From Cellvibrionales bacterium UBA7375 (GTDB taxonomy: Bacteria > Pseudomonadota > Gammaproteobacteria > Pseudomonadales > Porticoccaceae): DNA of 64,000 nt. The stretch's first letter is position 1; the number at the start of each line of letters is the position of its first letter. Location: contig CATAJQ010000035.1 of NCBI GenBank assembly GCA_949487135.1, positions 1-64,000 of the forward strand, in the 5' to 3' direction. Positions 42,467 to 51,171 of the stretch are shown here, piece by piece. A model generated the notes under the pieces. That model worked only from the letters and a program-made list of their open reading frames with translations. It searched no databases and was not told where the DNA came from. Position numbers and translations under genes: made by a program.

Positions 42467-43858
42467 ATGTCAGTATTAAAGTCTGTAAAAAACAGCAAAC
42501 CATTCACCGATTATAAAGTGGCGGATATCAATTTAGCCGAATGGGGCAGAAAAGAAATTTCCATTGCTGAATCAGAAATGCCAGCGCTTATGGCTCTTCG
42601 CAGTAAATATAACGATGAGCAACCACTGGCTGGCGCAAGAATCTTGGGCTGCATCCATATGACTATCCAAACCGCAGTACTTATAGAGACTTTGGAGTCT
42701 CTGGGTGCAGAGGTTCGCTGGACTTCATGTAATATTTTCTCGACTCAGGACCACGCTGCAGCCGCTATAGCCGCTAATGGCACGCCAGTTTTTGCCTGGA
42801 AAGGTGAAACTGAAGTAGAGTATGACTGGTGCTTGGAGCAACAAGTATTGAAAGACGGCGAGCCATGGGATGCCAATATGATTCTAGACGATGGTGGTGA
42901 TCTTACCTCTTTGTTACATCAAAAATACCCTCAGGTATTAGAGCATGTGCACGGCGTTACTGAGGAGACTACTACCGGCGTTCATCGTTTATATGAAATG
43001 CTTGAAGCAGGCGAACTAAAGGTACCTGCTATTAATGTTAATGACTCAGTCACTAAGTCGAAAAATGACAACAAATACGGCTGTCGTCACAGCCTGAATG
43101 ATGCCATCAAGCGCGCCACAGACCATCTTTTATCCGGCAAAAAAGCGCTGGTTATTGGCTATGGTGATGTCGGTAAGGGCTCTGCTCAATCGCTGCGTCA
43201 AGAAGGCATGATTGTTAAGGTGACTGAAGTGGATCCAATCTGTGCCATGCAGGCCTGTATGGACGGCTTCGAAGTAGTTTCAACTTACAATGATGGCGAT
43301 TTCAGCCAAGGCGTAAATGCTGAATTGTTAGCCACCACTGACTTATTGGTTACTACCACTGGCAACTACAATGTGTGTGACTCTTCTGTGCTTAATGCCC
43401 TTAAGAGCGGCTGTGTAGTCTGTAATATCGGCCACTTTGATAACGAAATTGACACCGCTTATATGCGCGAAACCTGGTACTGGGAAGAAATTAAACCTCA
43501 GGTGCATAAGGTTTACCGCGACCAAAACAGCAATGACCACTTGCTTCTCCTAGCAGAGGGCCGCTTGGTTAACCTGGGTAACGCAACAGGGCACCCAAGC
43601 CGAATTATGGATGGTTCATTTGCCAATCAGGTACTCGCGCAAATCGAACTTTATGGCCGCGGCTTTGCTAATCAAGATAAAGCTACTCAGGCTGAATTGC
43701 TGGGCGTTGAAGTGTTGCCAAAACATCTTGATGAAGAAGTTGCTGCCCATATGGTTAACGGCTTTGGCGGCGTAATCACTAAGCTAACTCAGGCGCAGGC
43801 TGATTACATCAACGTGACCGTTGATGGTCCATTCAAAAATGATAGCTACAAATACTAA
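42467..43858 (+). CDS. ahcY: S-adenosylhomocysteine hydrolase
   Basis: It splits S-adenosylhomocysteine to adenosine and homocysteine, relieving product inhibition of methyltransferases. The 463 residues show the substrate motif [31 protein letters not shown] and the NAD-binding [13 protein letters not shown] (about 229-241). C-terminal [17 protein letters not shown] is canonical. This enzyme replaces the Pfs/LuxS route of E. coli. It lies 30 bp after metK. Confidence 0.98.
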   Translation: MSVLKSVKNSKPFTDYKVADINLAEWGRKEISIAESEMPALMALRSKYNDEQPLAGARILGCIHMTIQTAVLIETLESLGAEVRWTSCNIFSTQDHAAAAIAANGTPVFAWKGETEVEYDWCLEQQVLKDGEPWDANMILDDGGDLTSLLHQKYPQVLEHVHGVTEETTTGVHRLYEMLEAGELKVPAINVNDSVTKSKNDNKYGCRHSLNDAIKRATDHLLSGKKALVIGYGDVGKGSAQSLRQEGMIVKVTEVDPICAMQACMDGFEVVSTYNDGDFSQGVNAELLATTDLLVTTTGNYNVCDSSVLNALKSGCVVCNIGHFDNEIDTAYMRETWYWEEIKPQVHKVYRDQNSNDHLLLLAEGRLVNLGNATGHPSRIMDGSFANQVLAQIELYGRGFANQDKATQAELLGVEVLPKHLDEEVAAHMVNGFGGVITKLTQAQADYINVTVDGPFKNDSYKY

Positions 43859-43874
43859 ATAAAACGGATTTTTT

Positions 43875-44720
43875 ATGGCCACACAACCACATATTAGCTT
43901 TGAGTTTTTCGCTGCAAAAACGGAACAGGGGCGGCAAAAATTGCAGCTCACCTGTGAAAAACTCAATCACTATAACCCAGAATTTTTCTCGGTCACCTAT
44001 GGCGCTGGTGGATCGACTCGCGATACCACAAAGCAACTGGTTTTAGATCTTCAGCAACAGGGCTATCAGGCGGCACCCCACCTCTCGTTTGGTGGTGATA
44101 GCGAAGAGACCGTGCTTGGGTTAATTAATGAATATCAGCAAGCTGGCATATCAAATCTTGTCGCCCTGCGCGGCGATCTGCCCTCAGGCATTGGTGGAAC
44201 TACACAGTTAGTCCATGCCAATGAGCTGGTGGCATTGATTCGCGAAAAAACCGCTGACCACTTTGATATTAATGTCGCCGCCTATCCAGAAATTCATCCT
44301 GAAGCTGAAAGCTACAGCAAGGATATCTATTGGCTAGGTGAAAAATTTAAAGCGGGTGCCGACAGAGCGATTACTCAGTATTTTTACAACCCAGATGCCT
44401 ATTTCCAATTTGTTGAAAACTGCCAAAAAGCGGGTATCGACAAGCCCATAGTGCCAGGAATTATGCCCCTCACAAATTTTCAGAATCTTTTACGATTTTC
44501 AGAAAACTGTGGTGCAGAGATTCCGCGCTGGTTGCAGTGGCAGTTAAAAGAGCGCAAAGATCATCAAGAAGATTTGGTTAACTACGGTATAGACATTGTC
44601 AGCAATCTTTGTGAAACACTGCTTGCGGGCGGCGCACCAGGTTTGCATTTTTACACCATGAACCAATGGCAAATTTCCGATAAGCTGTGTCAAAATATCA
44701 GACTGGAAAGCAACGGCTAA
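43875..44720 (+). CDS. metF: 5,10-methylenetetrahydrofolate reductase
   Basis: It reduces methylene-tetrahydrofolate to methyl-tetrahydrofolate, the methyl donor for homocysteine remethylation. The 281 residues show the TIM-barrel pattern: ISFEFFAAKTEQGRQKL, VTYGAGGSTRDTT, NLVALRGDLP and the FAD-contact AYPEIHPEA. The C-terminal GAPGLHFYTMN is typical. It follows ahcY by 16 bp, so the operon covers the methyl cycle except the methionine synthase. Confidence 0.96.
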   Translation: MATQPHISFEFFAAKTEQGRQKLQLTCEKLNHYNPEFFSVTYGAGGSTRDTTKQLVLDLQQQGYQAAPHLSFGGDSEETVLGLINEYQQAGISNLVALRGDLPSGIGGTTQLVHANELVALIREKTADHFDINVAAYPEIHPEAESYSKDIYWLGEKFKAGADRAITQYFYNPDAYFQFVENCQKAGIDKPIVPGIMPLTNFQNLLRFSENCGAEIPRWLQWQLKERKDHQEDLVNYGIDIVSNLCETLLAGGAPGLHFYTMNQWQISDKLCQNIRLESNG

Positions 44721-44723
44721 GCC

Positions 44724-45455
44724 ATGCGTATCCCCAGAGTCTTTTCGCCGCAAACCATGGCCATTGGCGACTGCATTGAGCTTGAAGCCGGAGCGGCACG
44801 CCATTTGACCTCGGCGCTGAGAATGAACTCTGGTCAGTTGGTGACTCTATTTAATGGTCATGGCGGCGAATACACTGCCGAGCTAGTGGAGGCCAAAAAA
44901 GGCAAGGCTACAGTGCGTATCACTGAGTTTGATAAGACCGATCGCGAGTCAAACCTCTCAATCCATTTAGCGATTGGCATATCCCGCGGCGAGCGCATGG
45001 ATTTAATTGTGCAAAAGGCCACTGAGCTCGGGGTAAGTGAAATAACGCCTCTGTTTACGGAGCGCTGTGAAGTTAAACTTAGCAGTGATCGGTTGGATAA
45101 AAAAATTAGCCACTGGCAACAGGTGACGATTAGTGCCTGTGAGCAGTGTCAACGCAATAGTCTGCCATCGATTAATGCACCGGTAAAAATAGATCAGTGG
45201 CAAGTTGATTGCGACGCATCACTTAAGCTAGTGCTTCATCATAGAACCGATCAAAGCCTTAGCGATATGCCTCCGCCAAGCGGACAGGTCGCATTATTAA
45301 TTGGTCCTGAAGGGGGTCTTAGCGAACGTGAAATTGAACAGGCAATATCGCTAGGTTTTTCTCCTCTTGCACTAGGTCCGCGGGTACTGCGAACCGAAAC
45401 CGCCCCCCTAGCCGCAATATCTATCCTGCAATCGCTGTGGGGAGATATGGGATAG
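44724..45455 (+). CDS. rsmE: 16S rRNA (uracil1498-N3)-methyltransferase
   Basis: A SPOUT-fold SAM-dependent methyltransferase acting on 16S rRNA. The 243 residues begin MRIPRVFSPQTMAIGDCIEL and show the knot signature (LLIGPEGGLSEREIEQA, then LGPRVLRTETAPLAAIS). Length equals E. coli RsmE. It uses SAM and sits at the end of the SAM-cycle operon, 3 bp after metF. Confidence 0.96.
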   Translation: MRIPRVFSPQTMAIGDCIELEAGAARHLTSALRMNSGQLVTLFNGHGGEYTAELVEAKKGKATVRITEFDKTDRESNLSIHLAIGISRGERMDLIVQKATELGVSEITPLFTERCEVKLSSDRLDKKISHWQQVTISACEQCQRNSLPSINAPVKIDQWQVDCDASLKLVLHHRTDQSLSDMPPPSGQVALLIGPEGGLSEREIEQAISLGFSPLALGPRVLRTETAPLAAISILQSLWGDMG

Positions 45456-46168
45456 TGGCATACAGGCTCCGTAGAATAAATACTGGTTTTCTAATCCTAG
45501 TCACTGCACTATTTTCACTTTACTCTCTTCCAACACAGGCCAAAAATTATACCCAAGCGGTAGGCACAATTTACTGTGATGGCGGCATCCGCGGCATTGC
45601 CACGCATATTCAATCACCTCAAGGTTTTGACCCCAATCAATCCGTTATTGTGACTGCCGCCCATGTTATTTATAACCCACAAACCGACCAACTTTTTAGC
45701 CAGTGCCATTACCGACCTCACAATAAACGACTAAGTGGCATTGAGTTTAAAACAGTATCCGCCCACAGCTACTCGGTTAATAATAAGGCTAAGATTGCCC
45801 AAGCAGAGGGTGATCTTATTTTTATCCAGCTAAAAAACAGGGCCCATCAGCCCGCTCTTAGGTTAACGGAAGATATTTCTAGTGCACTATCAGAGTTTTC
45901 TTTGATCAGCCCCTATGCAGACAGCTTTAAGCAGACTCAATGCCAAAAAATTGACCACCCCCATATCAAAACCGATAAGCTATTACTTCATAACTGCGCC
46001 GTTCAAGAAGGCAGCTCGGGTAGCCCTATTATAAATACTGCCAGTGGCAAGGTTATCGCAGTACATGGCGGAAGATTTGCTGTTCACACAACAAAGAATG
46101 GTGACGAAAATACCACTTGGATAGGGCAGGCAAGGCGAATTGATTCAAGTATTGGTCTAGATCGTTAA
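45455..46168 (+). CDS. Secreted trypsin-like serine protease
   Basis: The 237-residue protein has a signal peptide (about residues 1-30, RINTGFLILVTALFSLYSLP) and a chymotrypsin-fold triad: His in VTAAHVIY, Asp in EGDLIFIQL and Ser in EGSSGSPII. Four cysteines in the mature part could form two disulfides. The frame starts at a GTG at 45437, but GTG at 45455, sharing a base with the rsmE stop (TAGTG), is better placed after GGGGAGA; the start is uncertain. Function beyond proteolysis is unknown. Confidence 0.75.
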   Translation: MAYRLRRINTGFLILVTALFSLYSLPTQAKNYTQAVGTIYCDGGIRGIATHIQSPQGFDPNQSVIVTAAHVIYNPQTDQLFSQCHYRPHNKRLSGIEFKTVSAHSYSVNNKAKIAQAEGDLIFIQLKNRAHQPALRLTEDISSALSEFSLISPYADSFKQTQCQKIDHPHIKTDKLLLHNCAVQEGSSGSPIINTASGKVIAVHGGRFAVHTTKNGDENTTWIGQARRIDSSIGLDR

Positions 46169-46199
46169 GCACCGTTAGTGTTAGTCGCTTGCGAGCACT

Positions 46200-46586
46200 C
46201 TAAAACAGCTTTCCCCATGCCAAATACCCGAGATAGGCCACTAAAAAAACACGCATCATGATGCTGTATGTTGAATAACCTAGCTTAATTTCACTTTGCT
46301 CACACTTAATACTTAGGTACTTAAATGGATCAGCCCAAGGATTGAATGCAAACTGATATTTGCCTTTCTTGGTTATGAGCTGCAGGACCTTAACTGGGAT
46401 GAACATCTGTTTTGCTTTATAAAAATGGGCGGACTCTACTTCTGAAAAAGGGATATTCCAGCTTCCACATTCAATGCGGTCATCAAAGACTTTAAAAAAA
46501 GTCCTTTTGGCAACAACCCAATTGTGAGAGTATCTAGGCTCTTTATTCTCTCGATTGGTCGCCTTACAAAAACACTTGTATTTCAT
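46200..46586 (-). CDS. Hypothetical membrane-tethered protein, PH-like pattern
   Basis: The 128-residue protein has a central region of beta-strand pattern (KRTFFKVFDDRIECGSWNIP, then VKVLQLITKKGKYQFAF), which resembles bacterial PH-like domains, and one C-terminal hydrophobic segment (IMMRVFLVAYLGYLAW). I do not recognise a family. Its start overlaps the stop of a 33-codon upstream frame by ATGA, which suggests translational coupling. It is convergent with the protease gene. Confidence 0.5.
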   Translation of the reverse strand: MKYKCFCKATNRENKEPRYSHNWVVAKRTFFKVFDDRIECGSWNIPFSEVESAHFYKAKQMFIPVKVLQLITKKGKYQFAFNPWADPFKYLSIKCEQSEIKLGYSTYSIMMRVFLVAYLGYLAWGKLF

Positions 46587-46684
46587 TCAAGCCCTCGAAA
46601 AACATAACGCTGCAAGGCACGAGCATTCGCGAAAAACCTTAACCAAAACCCCATATACACAATTTTATTTTCTGTATCGTCCAT
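46583..46684 (-). CDS. Small ORF of 33 codons with strong ribosome-binding site, possible RDD-family remnant
   Basis: GGAGG (46693-46697 on the minus strand) lies 8 nt before the ATG and the frame ends in an ATGA overlap with the next gene. The product, MDDTENKIVYMGFWLRFFAN then 13 more residues, resembles the start of RDD membrane proteins (YxGFWxRFxA) but stops before any membrane helices could form. It is either a truncated RDD gene or a genuine small leader ORF. Confidence 0.4.
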   Translation of the reverse strand: MDDTENKIVYMGFWLRFFANARALQRYVFRGLE

Positions 46685-46962
46685 GATACTTGCCTCCAAC
46701 TCACGTATTAGTTGTCATTAAAGTAAATATAGACTACTGATGAGTTAATTAAAGGCAGGCATGTATGATTTTGATTTGCAGAGCATATTGATGAAATATG
46801 GTCTAATCTTTTTACTGAATAATTGAAAAAGAATATTGAAGACAGCAAGCTTAATAACCAATTACAAGAAATAGGTCTTCAAAATCTGACTAGGTCGTAA
46901 CACTTAAAATAAAATTGGCCTTTGAGTGATAAAAAATCGGGCGTAATTCTAAACTTAGCTAT
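46685..46962. other. Intergenic stretch without a recognisable gene
   Basis: AT-rich sequence between the fabY stop and the small ORF. Only short frames occur, such as one ending IEDSKLNNQLQEIGLQNLTR before a TAA at 46900, without a convincing start. No terminator with a clear stem and T-tract is visible for fabY. Confidence 0.4.
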
Positions 46963-48861
46963 TCACTGCATATCTGAATAAGGATTTTCCAACTCAAAAG
47001 CCACATCCTGCGCAAGGCCTGGAATGCTAATACCCTCTTTTGTAATACTTACCTTTTCTTCATCGATCAAATCTTCACCAAACCGGTAAACAACATCTAA
47101 TTGTGCCATATCGGCACGATTGGCATAGGCTTCGGCATTGTTTCTGGTAGCCTCGCGTTTGGCAAAATAGGACTCTAGCTGTTTGCCATAACGAGTCGCC
47201 ATCATTTTTTCTGCCTGCTGGGGCGATAGCACTACTGCAGTGGCATTATTACCGCCAAAGCCCTTGGAATTGATAAAGGCCACATGCATATTTTTATCGC
47301 TCATATCCATATCTTGCAATGGAAAAACGGTATGTTGCTGATTAACGTCATCTGCCACTTTACTAATGGTTTTGATACCGGGAATAATCTGATACTTAAA
47401 GGTACCCAATGCTGACATTAGCTGATCGCCACTGGCGGTTGAGATGGTATGCCCCACATAGGACTTAACCGCAGTCACCGGCCAATCTTCAATATCAAAA
47501 GCTTCGGCGACACAATTGATTAAATTAGACTCTGTGGTGCGATTTGCCGGCGTACTTGAGCCATGGGCATGCACAAAGCTGTGCTTTTGCACGGTTTCTT
47601 TGCCGACAATATTAGCGGCCGAGGCCACTGCTTTGGCAAATGAAATAGTATTACCCACACCTGGCGCAGAAATAGACTTTTTCACACCGTCGGCATTAAT
47701 AAAAATATCTGGTACCGCACCGTGAATATCTGCGCCTAGCTCCACCGTTAGCGCATCGTCCATCAAAACCACATACTGGGTGCCCTCAGCAAGCGTAAAG
47801 CCACAGTTTTCGCCAAAGGGACGGCTTGCACGGCGCCAGTCAGGCTTGTCTGCACCATCTAATTTGGCGAGGTTTTCGTCACTGCCTAGGGCGCTCATAT
47901 TGGAGAACCCTTCGGAAACTTCAGGCATTATGACTGATTCTGCATTACCGACAATGGCAACCCGACGCACGCCGCTGCGAATATCTCTTACCGCGGCCTG
48001 CAAACAATAAAGGAAGGTAGCACAGGCACCTGTAATAGCTTCGGTATGACCCACACTTCCAAGCACATAGGCATTAATAAAGTCAGCCGGCATGGAATTA
48101 AGCCCCATAGGCACCTGCTTGGCGGTGGTTCGTCCACCTTTCAGGCGCGCCTGAAATAGACCTCCAAAACCTTCTTCACTCATTTGGCTAAAGCCACTGG
48201 ATGAGTAAACGCCTATCTGATCAGGCTTAACGGCATCGGCAATGGTTTGCCATTCAACCCCCACCGAATGTAGTGCATCGCTTGCCCCCATCAGTGCCAT
48301 CTGCAATGTACGCGGATGAAAACGAGCATTGTAGTGGTTAGCAGGATCAAATCCTTGAGGTAATTCACCGGCAGCCTTGGCCGCTAGCTCATAGTCTGAA
48401 GCTACTAACAGATCACTGTCTTCACTGAGCTTAACTTCAAACGTACCGTCCTGTAGATCAGTTAATTGCCAGTGCTTGGGGGTCACTGTAGGCAGATCAC
48501 GCTTAGCTATAGTAAATACCGGCTGCGACTCCGCACTGGCGCTTAGATTTACTTTTTTATTGCCCGATACCGCACTGGGATCGAATGAGGAAATTTTTCG
48601 AACAAGGGTGCCACTTAAGACCGTACTGCGAAATTGCTTATCTACTTCAGAGGCATCAATAATCTGCTCGTCTGCAGTCTCAAAACCCCGATCTGTTGTT
48701 TTCACTAAACCCATAAGACAAGCGAGACTAACGATGGTCTGCTGTTGTTGGCTTTGCGGCAGCGATTCTAAAATCATGCGTCTAAACGCTTGATCTGACG
48801 AACTGCGACCTGCGGCATTGTAGCCGCCATAACCAACAATAAGCGGTAATGAAACTGACAT
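46963..48861 (-). CDS. fabY: Beta-ketoacyl-ACP synthase FabY
   Basis: The 632-residue thiolase-fold protein is close in length to P. aeruginosa FabY (634), which starts fatty-acid synthesis by condensing acetyl-CoA with malonyl-ACP. It has the catalytic cysteine in ITGACATFLYCL (about residue 280), the first histidine in HAHGSSTPANRTTES (about 433) and KSYVGHTISTASG with the second. The long N-terminal part (about 1-180) is typical of this group and absent from FabB/FabF. GAGGGAGAGGGG precedes the ATG. It diverges from an AraC-type regulator. Confidence 0.87.
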   Translation of the reverse strand: MSVSLPLIVGYGGYNAAGRSSSDQAFRRMILESLPQSQQQQTIVSLACLMGLVKTTDRGFETADEQIIDASEVDKQFRSTVLSGTLVRKISSFDPSAVSGNKKVNLSASAESQPVFTIAKRDLPTVTPKHWQLTDLQDGTFEVKLSEDSDLLVASDYELAAKAAGELPQGFDPANHYNARFHPRTLQMALMGASDALHSVGVEWQTIADAVKPDQIGVYSSSGFSQMSEEGFGGLFQARLKGGRTTAKQVPMGLNSMPADFINAYVLGSVGHTEAITGACATFLYCLQAAVRDIRSGVRRVAIVGNAESVIMPEVSEGFSNMSALGSDENLAKLDGADKPDWRRASRPFGENCGFTLAEGTQYVVLMDDALTVELGADIHGAVPDIFINADGVKKSISAPGVGNTISFAKAVASAANIVGKETVQKHSFVHAHGSSTPANRTTESNLINCVAEAFDIEDWPVTAVKSYVGHTISTASGDQLMSALGTFKYQIIPGIKTISKVADDVNQQHTVFPLQDMDMSDKNMHVAFINSKGFGGNNATAVVLSPQQAEKMMATRYGKQLESYFAKREATRNNAEAYANRADMAQLDVVYRFGEDLIDEEKVSITKEGISIPGLAQDVAFELENPYSDMQ

Positions 48862-48920
48862 CCCCTCTCCCTCTGTTATTTAACGTGCTTTGTATCAGTT
48901 TAATCGGAATTTTTGGATAT

Positions 48921-48954
48921 TTAGTTAATTATTTAGCCATATTAGTTAATTATT
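48921..48954. promoter_or_regulatory. Two 13-bp direct repeats, probable AraC-family operator
   Basis: TTAGTTAATTATT occurs at 48921-48933 and 48942-48954, exactly 21 bp apart (two DNA turns), the spacing of the two half-sites of AraC. The second copy covers the -35 position of the regulator promoter. The site lies between fabY and the AraC-type gene and could control both. Binding by the adjacent regulator is inference. Confidence 0.6.
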
Positions 48955-48964
48955 AAGACTTTTA

Positions 48965-48980
48965 TGCTATATTTTTAGTT
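48965..48980 (+). promoter_or_regulatory. Extended -10 promoter of the AraC-type gene, predicting a leaderless mRNA
   Basis: TG-C-TATATT (48965-48973) is an extended -10 element ending 7 nt before the ATG at 48981. No Shine-Dalgarno lies between them. Confidence 0.45.
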
Positions 48981-49964
48981 ATGATTTTTAACTTAACCCT
49001 TTTGCTTTGCGACAATATGCTGGTTTCAAGTACCACTCTGGCGGCTGAGATTTTTAACTTTGCCCAGACAGCTGCTCGCGCCAATCGCGAAAACACCAAA
49101 GAAATCCATATTCGCTGGCTTAGCCCAGATGGCAAAGCGGTTAAAACATCTGCTGGCTTTGAGCTTCACCCCACTCACTCCCTTGGCGATTTGTTTGATA
49201 GTGATTTAGTGCATATTCCTGCGATGTGGCGAAACCCTCGACCGGTTGTCGATAAATACCAGGCCTACATCCCATGGCTACAGGAGCAACATAGAAAAAA
49301 CGCCAATTTTACTGCCGTTGGTACTGGGGTTTGTTTTCTCGCAGAGGCGGGCTTACTAGATGACAAGCCAGCTACGACGCACTGGCACTATTTTGATCAA
49401 CTACAACGTCGCTATCCGAGGATACAATTAGAGCGAGAGCAGTTTACTACTCAAGCGGCAAATATTTACTGCGCGGCCAGTGTTAATGCCATGGCAGAAC
49501 TCATTATGCATCAGGTAGAACGTATATTTGGGCGCATTATTGCCCGCCAGGCTCAGAGAAATTTCTTTCATGAAATTCGCAATCTAACCGAATCGGCAAA
49601 CCAAGAGGGGCAGCGGCAAAACAAGCACAGTGATGAAGCCATAGCACAGGCGCAAATTTGGATTCAAGATAACCTGGCTAAACTTCTCAGCGTGCCTAAT
49701 TTAGCCGATCAGTTTGGCATGACAACGCGCACCTTTAATCGCCGATTTAAAACCGCCACGGGGCAGACACCGGTTGATTATATAACCCATGTGCGAATGA
49801 CTTTCGCCTGTGATTTATTAAAGAATACTGATTTGTCAATTTTAGAAATTGCTGGGTTCAGCGGCTTTAAGGATTCAACTTGGTTTTCGTCGCGCTTTAG
49901 GCAATGGTCTGGCGATACGCCTAAAGCATACCGCCAAACGGTTAGAGCAAAATTATTTAACTAG
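48981..49964 (+). CDS. AraC-family regulator with GlxA/DJ-1-like N-terminal domain
   Basis: The 327-residue protein has an N-terminal DJ-1/PfpI-like domain (about 1-190; nucleophile-elbow pattern VGTGVCFLAEAGLLD) and a C-terminal AraC double HTH (about 225-325; LADQFGMTTRTFNRRFKTAT and ILEIAGFSGFKDSTWFSSRF). Such GlxA-type regulators usually respond to small metabolites. Divergent from fabY, it may regulate fatty-acid initiation; its ligand is unknown. The start at 48981 follows an extended -10 box with no Shine-Dalgarno. Confidence 0.85.
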   Translation: MIFNLTLLLCDNMLVSSTTLAAEIFNFAQTAARANRENTKEIHIRWLSPDGKAVKTSAGFELHPTHSLGDLFDSDLVHIPAMWRNPRPVVDKYQAYIPWLQEQHRKNANFTAVGTGVCFLAEAGLLDDKPATTHWHYFDQLQRRYPRIQLEREQFTTQAANIYCAASVNAMAELIMHQVERIFGRIIARQAQRNFFHEIRNLTESANQEGQRQNKHSDEAIAQAQIWIQDNLAKLLSVPNLADQFGMTTRTFNRRFKTATGQTPVDYITHVRMTFACDLLKNTDLSILEIAGFSGFKDSTWFSSRFRQWSGDTPKAYRQTVRAKLFN

Positions 49965-49973
49965 GGCTAAAAC

Positions 49974-51143
49974 TTAAACCGCTCTAACGCGAATTACACC
50001 TTCAACCTGACCCACTTTCTGCAGTATTTCCTCAGAAATAGAACCTTCAACATCGATAATATTGTAAGCTACTTCATTGCGGCTCTTATTCACCATATCG
50101 ACAACATTGAGATCGAAGTCTGCAAGGATTGATAGCACACTACCAAGCACCTTAGGTACATTTTGGTTGGCAAAAGTTAAGCGCGCGCCACCATTGCGCG
50201 TTAACTTAGTCGGCGGGAAGTTTACCGAATTATGAATATTGCCATTTTCGATGTAATCCATTAGCTGATTAGCTGCCATGACTGCACAGTTTTCTTCTGC
50301 TTCAGCAGTACTAGCACCGATATGCGGCATAGCAATAATTTTTGGATTACCTAAGAACTCAGGCGTTGGGAAATCGCAAATATAGCCTGCGATTACACCG
50401 CTCTCTAGAGCTTTCACCATATCCTCAGTGCTAACAATTTCTTCACGTGCGAAGTTAAGAATCTTTGCTGTGCTCTTCATAACACTTAGAGTTTCACTGT
50501 TGATAAGATGCTTTGTTGCAGGAATAGCCGGGACATGAAGGGTCACAAAATCTGATTTAGCCAACAACGCTTCGAGACTATCCATTCGCTCAACCTGACT
50601 TGAAAGCTGCCAAGCCGCCTCAACTGAAATAGCCGGGTCATAGCCGACAACCTCCATGCCAAGATCTAACGCCAGGTTAGCAATGATAGAGCCGATAGCA
50701 CCTAAGCCAACTACGCCCAGTGTTTTGCCCATAATTTCAGAACCCGCAAAACGCTTTTTCTCTTTCTCTAGCAGCTTGCCCATCTCGCCGCCATCATCCA
50801 TATGGGTCAACTCTTGAACATAGTTCATGCCGCCATAGATATCCCGAGAGGCTAAAAGAAGGCCGGCAACGATTAATTCTTTAACCGCATTGGCATTGGC
50901 ACCAGGGGTGTTGAATACAACAATACCCTGATCAGTGTAATCAGCAACGGGTACGTTGTTGACGCCTGCACCCGCTCTGGCTACTGCCAAAAGGCTATCC
51001 GGGACCTGCTCCTCATGTAATTTCTGGCTTCGTAGAATAAAACCTTGTGGATCTGACAAATCACTGCCAACCTCATATTTTTCAGGTGAAAAACGGCTGA
51101 GGCCTTTGGAGGAGATTGCGTTATAGGTACGAATTTTGTGCAT
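49974..51143 (-). CDS. serA: D-3-phosphoglycerate dehydrogenase
   Basis: It oxidises 3-phosphoglycerate, opening serine synthesis. The 389 residues have the NAD-binding fold (GKTLGVVGLGAIGSIIANLA, about 141-160), the catalytic Arg in NFAREEIVS and His in PHIGASTAEAEEN, and a C-terminal ACT domain (about 320-389). It belongs to the short form with one ACT domain. It is 28 bp after serC in the leftward direction. Confidence 0.94.
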   Translation of the reverse strand: MHKIRTYNAISSKGLSRFSPEKYEVGSDLSDPQGFILRSQKLHEEQVPDSLLAVARAGAGVNNVPVADYTDQGIVVFNTPGANANAVKELIVAGLLLASRDIYGGMNYVQELTHMDDGGEMGKLLEKEKKRFAGSEIMGKTLGVVGLGAIGSIIANLALDLGMEVVGYDPAISVEAAWQLSSQVERMDSLEALLAKSDFVTLHVPAIPATKHLINSETLSVMKSTAKILNFAREEIVSTEDMVKALESGVIAGYICDFPTPEFLGNPKIIAMPHIGASTAEAEENCAVMAANQLMDYIENGNIHNSVNFPPTKLTRNGGARLTFANQNVPKVLGSVLSILADFDLNVVDMVNKSRNEVAYNIIDVEGSISEEILQKVGQVEGVIRVRAV

Positions 51144-51171
51144 AGTTAATTCTCTAATAAGTTCTTTTCAG

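Noticed and set aside
46827-46902. Short rightward frame ending IEDSKLNNQLQEIGLQNLTR
   Set aside because: It has only a TTG start, no ribosome-binding site and no neighbour with which it could be co-expressed; probably chance.
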